A DNA stretch of 64,000 bases, from assembly GCA_010909725.1 (NCBI GenBank), contig JAACMV010000022.1, positions 62,001 to 126,000 on the forward strand, written 5' to 3'. A model generated the notes under the pieces. It was not told the DNA's origin. It was given only the letters and a program-made list of their open reading frames with translations, and ran no database searches. Below, in pieces: positions 1-10,291 of the stretch. Numbering within the stretch: position 1 is the first letter of the stretch; each line of letters opens with the position of its first letter. The translations under genes and the position numbers were made by a program. This DNA is from Picochlorum sp. 'celeri' (lineage: Eukaryota; Chlorophyta; Trebouxiophyceae).

Positions 1-14
1 GCCAGGACGTGAGA

Positions 15-842
15 ATGGCTGGGACGACTGCTTCAGTTGCTGCAGAGAAGAACGAGACCAACAGGGCTGAGAGGGTCTATTCTGGCAATCTTGGGGACGA
101 CTTACTTACCATGATCCGTCAAAGTAGCTTGGGACAGCCCTCAGCGTTTGCAGAGTGCCAACCAGGGATCTCTGATGATGCATTTGATGACTTACTCAAG
201 AGACTGCCTTCGGGCAGTTTGAATCTGAATTTGGATGGGTTTATGGACATGGACAACAAGAATGAAGCAAAAAATTTGAGTAAAGCTTCCTCATTGGATT
301 TGCTAAAGGCATACTTCACTTCGCAGCGGTCAACTCCCCAAGATCTGGAGGCGTTGGGATTGAGCAAGAGTAATGGGGCAAAACAGAAGAAAATCAAAGA
401 GGAAGATGCGACCAGTCTAAGTGGCAGTACAGCTATAAAAAGTGATGCTGGAAAAGGTGATAAGACGCGTCCGATCGAAGCATTGGGAAACACAACCTTG
501 TCACCCATCACAGCTTTTGCAGACCCACAACTTTTGAATGCACGGGCAGTGCCAGCATCAGCCATTGGGTGGTCGTCCAAGAAATCATCATCTGAAGATT
601 ATGGTGGAAACTCGCCAGGGAACGAGATGGACACAAATGCATTGAAAAGGAAGCAGCGTCGCATGTTGAGCAATCGGGAGTCTGCAAGAAGATCCAGAAA
701 GAGAAAGCAGGAACACATGATGGAGTTGGAAAACAAAGTTTCCAAGTTGACCGAAGAATGTAGCGAACTGAAAAAGCGTTGCAGAATGTTGGAAGAAATC
801 ATTGCCAAGAAGGATGCTGAATTACAGCGTGTGGCACCTTAG
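15..842 (+). CDS. bZIP transcription factor
   Basis: A nuclear DNA-binding protein of about 275 residues from the first ATG. The C-terminal end carries a plant-type bZIP: the basic region NRESARRSRKR lies at about residues 219-229, giving the N-x7-R signature, followed by a short heptad leucine/methionine zipper to about residue 270. The N-terminal two thirds is low-complexity, acidic and serine-rich, fitting an activation region. No stop separates the ATG from the window edge, so the true start may lie outside. The preceding RRMLSNRESARRSR context is typical of plant G/S/C-group bZIPs, which bind ACGT-core sites; ACGT-core sites occur upstream of the SOD gene near 60.15 kb. Single exon, convergent with the CK2 alpha gene 130 bp away. 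Family is certain, subgroup is not. Confidence 0.88.
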   Translation: MAGTTASVAAEKNETNRAERVYSGNLGDDLLTMIRQSSLGQPSAFAECQPGISDDAFDDLLKRLPSGSLNLNLDGFMDMDNKNEAKNLSKASSLDLLKAYFTSQRSTPQDLEALGLSKSNGAKQKKIKEEDATSLSGSTAIKSDAGKGDKTRPIEALGNTTLSPITAFADPQLLNARAVPASAIGWSSKKSSSEDYGGNSPGNEMDTNALKRKQRRMLSNRESARRSRKRKQEHMMELENKVSKLTEECSELKKRCRMLEEIIAKKDAELQRVAP

Positions 843-972
843 GTGTTTGAAGTTTGCGCTCATATTGTTTGCTTTTGATGTATCATTGTAGAGAGTATTG
901 TTTTACACTGTCTATAAGTACCATATAATGTAGTCTCGTTTATCCCATGATGATCTGATGTTGTAAGACGTT

Positions 973-2035
973 TCAAGCTGATGATGGTCGGACAGGATCA
1001 AAGTAGGGATGCGCCATGGCCTCTTTCGCCGTCAGCCGTTCTTGATGATCATACCGCAGCAGCTTATCGATGAAATCCATCCCCTCTGGAGACACCAAAT
1101 GCTGGTTCTCAGGCGTGACGAACTTTGTCCACGGCTTTCTGGAGTGATTGCCGACAAGCGCTTCAAGCTGTGGGTCCAACTCAATGCCATACTTGTTAAG
1201 ATAGGAATACAGCTCATCCGTCCCCAGAATCCGACATATTTTCACCAGCTGGTCGTAATTATCATGTCCATAGAAGAAAGGCTCCCTTCGATACACCATG
1301 CCAGCCAGCATGCACCCCAGGCTCCACATGTCCAATGAGTAGTCATAATCTTGGAGATCCACCAACAACTCTGGTCCTTTGAAGTATCTAGAAGCTACAC
1401 GAACGTTATACTCTTTACCAGGATGGTACATCTCTGCTAACCCCCAATCTATCAGCCGAAGTTTCCTCTGGTTGTGATCAATCATGACATTGTGAGGCTT
1501 CACATCTCGATGCATAACACCCATGGAATGGCAGTAGTCCAGAGCCTTCAACAGCTCATAAATATAATACCGGATGTCCAGATCAGACAATGTAGGATAC
1601 AGTACTTTGAAGTCTGCTGCGTCCACATGTTCAAATACCAAGGATGGGGTCTTGGATCCAGGATCTCGCACCACATCCAGCAACTTGATGATATTTGTGC
1701 CCCCATTCAGGTTTTTCAGAATCTTAATTTCCCTCTTGATTTTCTTCTTTTTCACCGGTTTCAGGATTTTAATGATGCATTTTTCATTCGATTCTGTGCT
1801 CATGCCTTCAAACACTTCACTGTACTTTCCCCTGCCTACCTTTCTGATCACCTCGTACTTGTCCTGGTCTCTGCAGCCAAATAAAATAAAAACAGGATGA
1901 GATCTGCCTCAACACAGCACACCTAAATGCGTATATAAACACGTACCCCCATTCGATATTATAATTTTCGTAATCCCAGTACTCCTGTGGCTTTGTGTCG
2001 TTCACATCAGCATACACCCTGGCAATACTTGCCAT
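973..2035 (-). CDS. CKA: casein kinase II catalytic subunit alpha
   Basis: Constitutive Ser/Thr kinase of the CK2 holoenzyme. Two exons: 2035-1947 and 1870-973, with a 76-bp GT-AG intron. The junction restores [22 protein letters not shown], the canonical CK2 alpha N-terminus; 328 residues in total. Visible marks are the glycine loop GRGKYS, the basic cluster [12 protein letters not shown] that binds substrate acidic residues, [10 protein letters not shown], and DWG replacing DFG, which is diagnostic for CK2. The ATG at 2035 gives [11 protein letters not shown], matching the usual start, but the frame stays open for about 125 codons upstream with one more ATG at 2077. A plastid-type N-terminal extension, known for one plant isoform, cannot be excluded. 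Confidence 0.95.
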
Positions 2036-2736
2036 GCCTTCTTCAGAACGTGTGGCCTTTGGATACAGCCTCGACATGAATTGTACTTTGTCAGCCCTCG
2101 ATATGCCTCGGTCTCTTCGCCTTTGGTGCGAGGTCTTCCAATATGATATACTACGGCCGTTCAGTTGCCTCTGTTCGAAAATGAGGCTCGCAGTCACGAT
2201 TTTCGAAGACAGGCGTCCAACTGCGAGCACTCGTGAAGGCAGTGCCAGGCTCAAGATGCTGTAAGGAGACTTTGATATTTTATTTAATCGCTCCAGAGTT
2301 CCAAAAGTAGGAAGCAGGGCTCTGTAAATGAATCGTCCGTGTGGCGACCAACACGTAGCCAACTGTGTTCTTTCCCCACGGAACCGGCAAACCGCAACCG
2401 TGCAAAACAATTAAAAAATATTTTAGAACGATTGCCTGAGCATACAAACCACGAACGGTCCTCTATGGCGATTGAGCGGACTGTTGATGAGCCAGACTTT
2501 GCTCTCTTCTGCTGTTTCCAAAAGTAGATACTGTGCTGCTGTTTTAGCTATTTACAAACATTTAAAAGTAGAGATGCGAATCTGTCAAGCCCTACCGATG
2601 AGTGATTGAACCTGAAATCTTCCTCTTGGGACTCCATGTCACATGGGCCATGGAGATGGTGTTGTCACCCATCATGGGATTTCCGGGATCAGAAGCCGGA
2701 GCACTCGTACGTTACAGAAAATTAATATCATGCCAT
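2036..2736. other. intergenic region upstream of CK2 alpha
   Basis: Between the CK2 alpha start and the 3' end of the PNUTS-like gene. The minus frame of CK2 alpha remains stop-free up to about 2410, but contains only one ATG (2077). The rest is AT-rich with no recognisable coding or RNA feature. Confidence 0.5.
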
Positions 2737-5543
2737 TTAAACTTGCTTCACCATTTTCCTCGGTCCCTCTTCCCCTTGGGGGTTTGGAGGTCTCTTCACA
2801 GCTCCATTAGTATCTGGTACTCTGACATGTGCAAAGCGGCACTTGTCTCCATGAATGCACCCTTGAGGTCTATTGAAATATGCACAAACGTTTTGTGTGC
2901 TCTGAATATTATTTAACATTGGTCTCGGCGCTCTTTGCTGTGTTGCTGCTGGCATTGGCTGACTCTGTTGGGTCTTGTTGGCCCCGTGAAGGCCCAACAT
3001 GGGTTGAAGCTTTTGAGATGCCATCGGTCGATGAGGCCTTTGCTGCACGATCGGCTGACGCACAGGCATTTGAGGCTGCTGTTTTGGGGGGTGCAAGCCC
3101 TGCATTGTCATAGGAGGCCTTGCAGGGACCGTGCTCTGAGCTGGAAGCCTCCCATTCATCGGCACAACAGGGGGCTTTTTTGCTGTTACTGTCCTGGCAG
3201 AAGCCAGCATTCGTGCTTCTTCAACCGACAGAGGTATTTTGGGGACAAGATGCAAGGGTTGTAAAGGCATGCTTGCGCCAACAGGTGGCTCAGCAGGACA
3301 GGGTGGTGCCTGCTGAATGCTGCTGTAGGTCACTTGTGGGACCCCTTCCCATTGCTTCTTCCTGGCCACTCTTTCAGTGGACTCCTCACCAGAGGCTGCT
3401 GTTCCACATTCCTCAAAAATATCTTGAGGTATCATCGGCGGATCCCTCCACTCAGTACCAGGCTTCATCGTCCTCAGCCGTTCCTCAACCACTTTCCTCT
3501 CCTCCTCTTCCTGTGCTTTGAAGTCCTTCAATGCCTGCGCTTCAGAATGATGCTGCTGTTTTGCCGCCCGTTCAAAGCTTTCGTGTCCGACATCAGAGGC
3601 TATATCCCTCTTGTCTTCTTGTGGGGCTCCATCGTCATCATCATTGGGATCCGCAGATACCTTGCAGGGTGGCTGGTGCTTCAAAAATAGCCTGACTGCG
3701 GTCAATTCCTCCTCCGGTGCCCATCGCAGCTTTTTTCCGGATGCTTTACGTTTTTGTCTCTTGGGCTCTTCTGGAACACTATCAGCAGCTAATTTGGCCC
3801 TCTCCGACGCGGTGAGGCTCGCCAAATTGGCTGCCAAAGCTGTATTAGCTGGTGCCAGAAGAGGAGTGTATGACTTTGCAGGAGATTGACTTTGGGATCT
3901 TGCGGGCTGTTGGTAGCCCTGATCTGATAGCGAATCCAAGGGACTAGCACTAACTCTTGCGACGGAAGTGCTTCTTTTGGGGCCGGCAATTTGTGATTTT
4001 GCAGCATTGGATGCAACAACACGGACACGTTGTGCAGCATTGGATTGGTTACTGGGTTTCTTCTCCTGCTTGGAACCAAAGATATCTGCTTCCCCCAAGC
4101 CTTGTTGCGTCGATTTGGTTTTCTTTTGGGGTTCTACTTTATTTTTGGACTCGGAAGCATTCTGCGTCGCGGCAGAAGCGGCGATTGGCTTGTGCTGAGA
4201 TGGAGTGGAACTTGCAGGTTTCACATCTGCCAATGCCTTCCATTTGGCAATCAGAATTCTTGCCTGACTGCGGATGCTTTCCTCAAAATCAGATTTCCGC
4301 AACTTGCCAACCATTCTACCCAATTCACTGGGCTTTCGAAGTGCTGCGAGGGTGATTGGCAGCAATGCCAAGGCACTAAGAGCGTCCGCAACAAACTTTG
4401 ACCGGCCTTCCGATATGGCCTTATCAAGCCACGCCTCCACTTTGATCAATCCTTTGTTTGCTATGAATGCTTTATGGAGATCTGCTCCAGAGTTGTGAAG
4501 AACTTTCAGAAGAGCCCTCCGGTGACCCCACTCCGTGGCAGATTCGAACAGTCTCAATAATCGCGGAAGTTTATCTACCCCATCCACCCCGCCGTCAGAC
4601 CGCAGGATATGTCCCAGCATGGCGACAAAGGAGTCACCATTGTTGCTAGGATTTTCAACGGCCCGGGCATCTCCCTGCTTTGCTTCTAAGCAGCGCTGCT
4701 TCCAATGTGGATTTAAACAATTTTTACACTTTCCACACTTTTCGGAAGGTTTGGATCTCCCCTTGAATGTGCGTGTCCTTTTTGGTGCCGATGTGCCCGC
4801 GGCGGACTCCGGTTCGGCGGAGGAGGACGGGGCATCAATGTCGCTGTCACTATCGAGGCGTATTTCAAGGTCATCGCACATGAGCTCGCTATTCGGTATG
4901 TCTTCAGACAAATGACCTGCATAAATATATGAAAATATTTGTCATGTTTCTTTCTCACGCATTTCAAAACAAAAGTCGTTCCACGCGGGTCCTGAGTTGG
5001 CACACCCCCCTGTGGAACCCGGGCCTCGAGGCGAGCTCGCCAGAGTCGGAAAACTGTCGCGATCCTCTTTCAAACTCGTGCCTCCAGAATCCTTCTACGA
5101 GGATTCTCAGACGCGATAGAAATTAAATGACGCTTTTTGGAGAGAATTATGTTGTTGGATAGCTCATGGCGATGCTTGATGGCCACATCCGGCAACCTCG
5201 TCACCGGGAACAGGTGAGGCATCCATCACAGCGTCGTGCTGATGGGCCATCCCAAGCAAATACCTGGGATTTCTGTCATGCTCAAAAGCAACGCATTAGC
5301 CTCACACAGACTCTGTCGGCACAGCTCCATACACCAGAATTGTACATTCCGTTCAGAAACCCGCATGGATACTCAGACCCACGTGGTACACAGTGCCGGA
5401 CAGGGGGGGGTGCAACTCTCAGTCAATGCGCTACTGCCAAATCGAATTCAAGAAGACGCCTTCTCAAAGAGTCCGACTCAAAGGGCCCATCCACGAAGCC
5501 CAACCGATACCTTAACATCATACGCACCTGTTTCATCTGCCAT
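2737..5543 (-). CDS. PNUTS-like PP1-targeting protein (CXXC-like, TFIIS-N, RVxF, CCCH)
   Basis: Likely nuclear scaffold that tethers protein phosphatase 1 to the transcription or polyadenylation machinery. Proposed exons: 5543-5528 (MADET plus one base) and 4916-2737, giving 731 residues. The phase-1 donor GTGCGT and the acceptor TTTATGCAG agree, but the 611-bp intron is long for this window. Without that exon, translation would start at the ATG at 4881. Domain order: CGKCKNCLNPHWKQRC cysteine cluster (about 66-81) resembling the first half of a CXXC finger; helical TFIIS-N/LW-like domain (about 100-230); basic KKLRW followed by APEEEL (about 400-410), matching the PP1-docking RVxF/W motif of PNUTS; proline/glutamine-rich linker; C-terminal C-x8-C-x5-C-x3-H finger (about 683-702). 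The TFIIS-N, PP1 motif and CCCH order is that of PNUTS (PPP1R10). The assignment rests on architecture. Confidence 0.72.
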
Positions 5544-6154
5544 GTCTACAATATGAAGGATAAATCTCTAAAAAAAAGGGGGTCCTCGCAGTCTCCTCCT
5601 CCCTCTTCAATGCCTCCGCCGTGTTGTGGCTACCAGATAACTCAGCGATGCGCTCGAAGAGCACGACTGAATAAATAAATGAACTAGTTCCGCGAAGAAC
5701 GTATCAAGGGTACAAACTCGTGATAGAGGAGTCAACCTTGGATCACCGCTCGAACAACAACACAAACCCTCCTCCTCTCGTTCACGCAAACACACGCATA
5801 CGTTGGATTCAGTTCGTAAAAGTATTATATATGTGTACCTACGGGGCAGAGGATGTACACAGGTGGAGCTTGAGTCTTGTTGCCAAGTGTACGCGGGGGA
5901 AGACTCGCAGACGCCGGGAAAATCCGTCAAAGGCGGACACGAGGTGACTATAGAAACAGTTCTTCGTTCGTTCTAGTGATACGTAAGCGAGTATCACCAA
6001 ATATATATGTATTTCGGAAATGTTTTCATGGTTGGTCTGAGGAGCTCTATGTGAGAAAAAAATGGACATCGTCATGGGCGGATGACATGTCCCATGGGCC
6101 GTAGCATTTGATGGGGCATTGTTTGCAATCGCAATCAAGCAGCAGATTGCGATC
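5544..6154. other. divergent intergenic region
   Basis: Lies between the proposed first exon of the PNUTS-like gene (minus) and the mTERF-like gene (plus). Short open frames on both strands have compositions unlike the neighbouring proteins. AT-rich stretches near 5826 and 6000 could be promoter elements. Nothing else is supported. Confidence 0.5.
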
Positions 6155-7042
6155 ATGCTTGGCATGTATTCCGCTATGAAGATACATCAAATGAAAATTG
6201 CCTTGTTGTATGGTATGGTACAAATGCTCGGAATGCTTGGGTGGTGTGACACCAACCTGGTGGGTTTCCAACCAAGAAGGTGTTTGAAAGTGACATGTCA
6301 AAGAACTCCTAAAGATCCCAGTTCGTATGGGTCTATCGAAGAAATACGGCGAGAATTAGAGGATGCAAAGGGACAAGCTCCTTTTAGTCTGACTAAGACC
6401 ATCCAATGGCTTGGCGATGCAGTGAATAATGGGGGTGGATCACTGGCATTCAAAGCCTACTCATGGGTTCTGGGTCTTGATCAGCCATCTGGATGGAGAG
6501 CTCCACAGGAATCTCCAGAGGAGGAGATGCAGAGGCTAAAGGATATAGAGCAAGAGTTCGACCCAATTACGCTGAGACAGCTCGAGGTTGTGTTGCTCAT
6601 GTCAAGACAAAGTGTATTGAAACTTGTGAGGCGGTGTCCCGAATTGAAAAATGTAAATTCAGCAGAGCTGATGACTAGAATGATGGAATTAAAACGACTT
6701 TTTCCCCAAAATGATATAGCTAGAATGGTAGATCTGGTTCCCACTGGGTTATTGGTGCGACCATGGGAAGAGACGTATGAACAGTTGGTCCAGGCAACGA
6801 CCATCCTCCGGCAAGGGCTGGAGGGAGCTGATGTTGACGCAATTTTTGAGGAGGACCCAACGATATTGTTCGAGGAGCCAGAGAGTCTGCGCATTGGTAT
6901 AAGAAGAATGGATGAATTGTGGAATATAAATGCGGAAATGTTGAGCAATTCGAGCGCGGATGAACTTGCATTGGCTGTTCGAGCACTTGGAATCAAGGGT
7001 GCTCCGAACAATATCAATGAAATCGGTGGCGAGAGTCACTAG
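6155..7042 (+). CDS. mTERF-like helical protein, probably organellar
   Basis: A 295-residue protein whose first in-frame ATG is at 6155; an in-frame stop lies at 6083. The N-terminal 50 or so residues are hydrophobic and basic with few acids, fitting an organelle-targeting peptide. The body is all-helical, with repeated leucine-rich segments such as VLLMSRQSVLKLVRRCPEL, LKRLFPQNDIARMVDLVP and VDAIFEEDPTILFEEPESL. These have the alternating helix pattern and the 'P-L' punctuation of mTERF repeats, which bind organellar nucleic acid. I could not match it to a named family member. The stop at 7042 is 28 bp from the stop of the convergent ankyrin-RING gene. Confidence 0.6.
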   Translation: MLGMYSAMKIHQMKIALLYGMVQMLGMLGWCDTNLVGFQPRRCLKVTCQRTPKDPSSYGSIEEIRRELEDAKGQAPFSLTKTIQWLGDAVNNGGGSLAFKAYSWVLGLDQPSGWRAPQESPEEEMQRLKDIEQEFDPITLRQLEVVLLMSRQSVLKLVRRCPELKNVNSAELMTRMMELKRLFPQNDIARMVDLVPTGLLVRPWEETYEQLVQATTILRQGLEGADVDAIFEEDPTILFEEPESLRIGIRRMDELWNINAEMLSNSSADELALAVRALGIKGAPNNINEIGGESH

Positions 7043-7070
7043 GCTTCCTCGATTGCATGCTGATAGGAGG

Positions 7071-9095
7071 CTACTGGTAAACCTTGACGACAAAGCTTTC
7101 GATCTGCAGGGCATAGAAGAGAAAAATGAGTAATGAAGGGAATGGAACAGACGGATGTAGATTGATTCTACTGTAATGCAATGTACCTTTTCCTTGTCCA
7201 GAGGGCAACAGCGCTTCTCCTCTGGCAACTCGAAAATCTTCTTGCAGTCCCGTCTGCACACGACTCTGTGTCCGCATGGAGCAAAAATGACTTCCGCTGG
7301 TCGATCATAGCAGATGACGCATTTGTTATGATGGCACTCGTCATCAAAAGGTGATGTTTTTCTTGGGCTCCTGTGAGACCTAGAGCCAGAGGATGCAAGC
7401 CTTGCAAACAATCGCTCCCGTCTCAATATATCAAGGATCTCTTTGTTTTCAAATTCATTGGCTATACTAAATGCAGTATTGCCATCTTCATCTGCAATCG
7501 AAATCTTGGCTCCTCTGCAAGGGAAAAACACGGAAAATGCATTTGGGGATGAAAACAGAAACATTTGAGCGCTATTAAACGAATCTTACCTGGAGGTCAG
7601 GAGCTTTGTCATATCAACGTCCTCATGGTGTACAGATTTTATTAAGGCAGTTCTCCCACGCTGATCAACGCCGTCAATATTTGCTCCATGTTTCAACAAC
7701 AGATCAAGCAGAATCCTTGCACTTGCTGTGCTGACCCCGCTGTACACTGAATTCACGGCAAATTTCGGAATCACAGAATTCTTAGCATCGTCAGGGATTG
7801 ATGAGTACTTCAGAGAGACGAAAATTGCATCAATAATATAGCGCTTGACCATGAAATCGAACAGAGTATGTTTGCTCCTGGAGTTCTGGCCTGTTCCCCT
7901 CAAGCGTCCAAAGAGTTCCTCGAATCCAGGCAGACCAATGTCTCCAGATTCATAACCTTCAGAATCGTAGATCTCTGGATCAAAAAGTTCTGGATGATGG
8001 GGTTCATCCTCAGACTGATCATTTGTGTCATCCTGGCCCTCAGCTTCAACCTCAGAGTGCTCTTCCTCATCACCCTCCTCGTTCGTGTTTGTGATATTCT
8101 GTAGCGAGGAGCTTGCGTCATCTGAGTAGTCTTCTATCGCAGAAGACCTGTTGGAGGGTTTTATGGGCTCAAAGAGGGCTTCCTGAACTTTTCCTTGGGC
8201 TTTTAGGAATGCAAGTCCATCCTGCAGGTTTACAAAATAGAACATGCGAGTCAGCAAAAAAAACTCTAAAAATACCATCAGCGCCTACACTTACCTCCAA
8301 AAAATTGAGATACAAGGCTTTTCCTTGACTGATGCGTTCAATAATAATCATGAGAGGGCAATCATGAATGGAAGTGTCGCACTGGAGTAAGTTGCAGCCA
8401 GAACGAATCATGCAGTTGAAGAGATCGCGTCTCTTGCCCTCAGATTTCAACACAAAAACAGCTAGAGGGCTGAGATCCTCATCTGATAAAGAGCTCTTAA
8501 GCACGTCACATTCACTGAAATCAAATATAGTTTTCAGGGCTCGTTCGTCCATCATCTTGGCTGCGAGGTGCAACATGTTGTAGTGCTTATGCCCTCTCTT
8601 GTTGAGTGGATATGCCTCTGGATTCTTCCTGTGATTCTTCAAATAAGTTTTCAGTCCGCTGTAATCCTTCAGTTTGATGAGAGAAATTGGTTTATCATCC
8701 TCTGATCTCCGGAGAGATTTCTTTCTCGACTCCATTTCAGCAAAACCAGACCTGAAAAATTCCTCAATTTCCTTCTGCATTTGTTCATAAGTTTTTGCAA
8801 AATGCTCGTCTTCTGCCACTCTCCCGTTTCCAAAGATCATGGCTAGCGTTGATACCGCCATGAAACTACCATTTTGTTGACCCTCAAGCACCTGCTGCCA
8901 AAACATATTGGTGGAAGCAGATCCAGGGCGATCGTAGCTCGCCTTCAGGGCATCAAGGAGCTCCTCCTCCCAGCTCCCGAATTCGTACCCCCCGCGTGGA
9001 AGCATTGTACGAACTACTCTTGTTCGAAAGCCGACATCTTTGTAATCCTTCCACGAGTTGTCCAATTCCCAGAAGAATTCCTCAGCAAGGCCCAT
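7071..9095 (-). CDS. ankyrin-repeat RING-type E3 ligase candidate
   Basis: Four exons: 9095-8295, 8221-7590, 7514-7187 and 7103-7071, joined in phase by three GT-AG introns of 73-83 bp, giving 597 residues. Ankyrin-type units include NKRGHKHYNMLHLAAKMMD (exon 1) and HGANIDGVDQRGRTALIKSV followed by RGAKISIADEDGNTAF across the exon 2-3 junction. A very acidic segment starts exon 2. The C-terminal RING-like core is C-x2-C (CVIC), then CGH, CRRDC and CCPLD. The last cysteine of the normal CPxC is Asp, so the eighth zinc ligand is unusual. The arrangement recalls plant XBAT-type ubiquitin ligases. The substrate is unknown. Confidence 0.8.
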
Positions 9096-9438
9096 ATTTC
9101 TCCCAGAATCACAGTTGTACGACACTGTCCTATCCTAATCCTCGATGTGACCGAATTAGACAAAATATAAAAAAGTCAATGATAAAAATTGCAACTTTTA
9201 TACCGCGGTTACATTTTCTCAATCGGACATGATTGTGAAACACCGGGATCGAATTCAACCAGCGCAATAGTGCGCATCGATCCAGGTACCTGGATCCAGG
9301 TAGCTACGCCAGATGGGATGACTGTGCAATGCGAGTAACGCAGTGAAATACTGTGTAGGACGATTTACAAATCTCGGCCACTCTCCTCCCAAAAGTGGTG
9401 GGAGATTTGACGGGAACAGCAGAATTACATGTTCATCT
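9096..9438. other. intergenic region with hairpin and palindrome
   Basis: The 5' region of the ankyrin-RING gene. It holds a 5-bp hairpin GCGCA-ATAG-TGCGC at 9262-9275 and, 4 bp later, a perfect 16-bp palindrome ATCCAGGTACCTGGAT at 9280-9295. No coding signal was seen. Confidence 0.6.
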
Positions 9439-10000
9439 CTAATAAATTCTCTTTTTGAAGATGACAATTGATGCAATGTTTGCCACAACTACACATGCAG
9501 CCGCAATGAAAAGCAGATCCTGCAGCTTGGCCTTAGGATTCACTGTTGCTCTATATACATAAAATACCGAGTACACTAAGATGGGAGAGAAGGCAATCAA
9601 AGTTCCAGCATTCGTGAACCCTAAGAAACCAGATGATTGATTCGCTGCATCCACTGCCTCATCAGCCACAGCGGGTCCACAGTATCCCATCAGACTCATC
9701 GCCATTGGCAGAGGCATGTTCAGTAGCGAATCTGTGAGAGAGGGCTTGAGCTCTTGCGTCTTCTGATTCTGCATCCTCGCTCTGCAGAGTCTCCTCTTCG
9801 TACCACCCACTCTGCACAGCATATTGCCACATCAACCATTCAGTCACCCTTGAACAATTTCATTCCAAACATGGAAAACATTATTGTGCAAAAACAAGCG
9901 CTATGGCCATAATGCGAGCCTATCGCAACCAGTACCTTGCTGCTCCACTCCCAGCCAACGCAACTTTGCTAAATGGATGGGTTTTTGTGACGGCTACCAT
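9439..10000 (-). CDS. conserved-looking thylakoid membrane protein of unknown function
   Basis: Two exons: 10000-9936 and 9811-9439, with a 124-bp intron; 145 residues. The N-terminus (MVAVTKTHPFSKVALAGSGAARVGG) is Ser/Ala/Arg-rich like a chloroplast transit peptide. It is followed by a hydrophobic segment ending in AVA-DEA, a typical thylakoid-processing-peptidase site, so the mature N-terminus should face the lumen. The mature part has two transmembrane segments (FTNAGTLIAFSPILVYSVFYVY and LLFIAAACVVVANIASIVIF), joined by RATVNPKAKLQD, and ends in KKRIY. The tight layout suggests a photosystem, electron-transfer or biogenesis subunit. I do not recognise the family. Confidence 0.7.
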
Positions 10001-10291
10001 GCTGAAACTTTCAGAAAGCAATAAAAAATGATTAAAGGAATTTCCAAATCCACAACAAGTGGCCGAAACAGGCCATCACATCGTTGCCAAATCCATTGCC
10101 ATCTGGATAATCCGCAAGATTGGTCTCAAATCCTAGTGAGTAGCACCATCAGACTTGATGGTCTCGACACTGCCCAACAAGCAATGACCGGATCACAGGT
10201 GTCCTATCGAATGTCTCTAAACACGAACAGGTCACTGCCGATAGGCATTCTGCCTGTTTGACGCTAGCAAGGTGTCTGGCTGCAGCCAAAT

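Noticed and set aside
5166..5678. 170-codon open frame on the plus strand
   Set aside because: His/Arg/Pro-rich low-complexity translation, no domain, and it lies over the proposed first exon and long first intron of the PNUTS-like gene.
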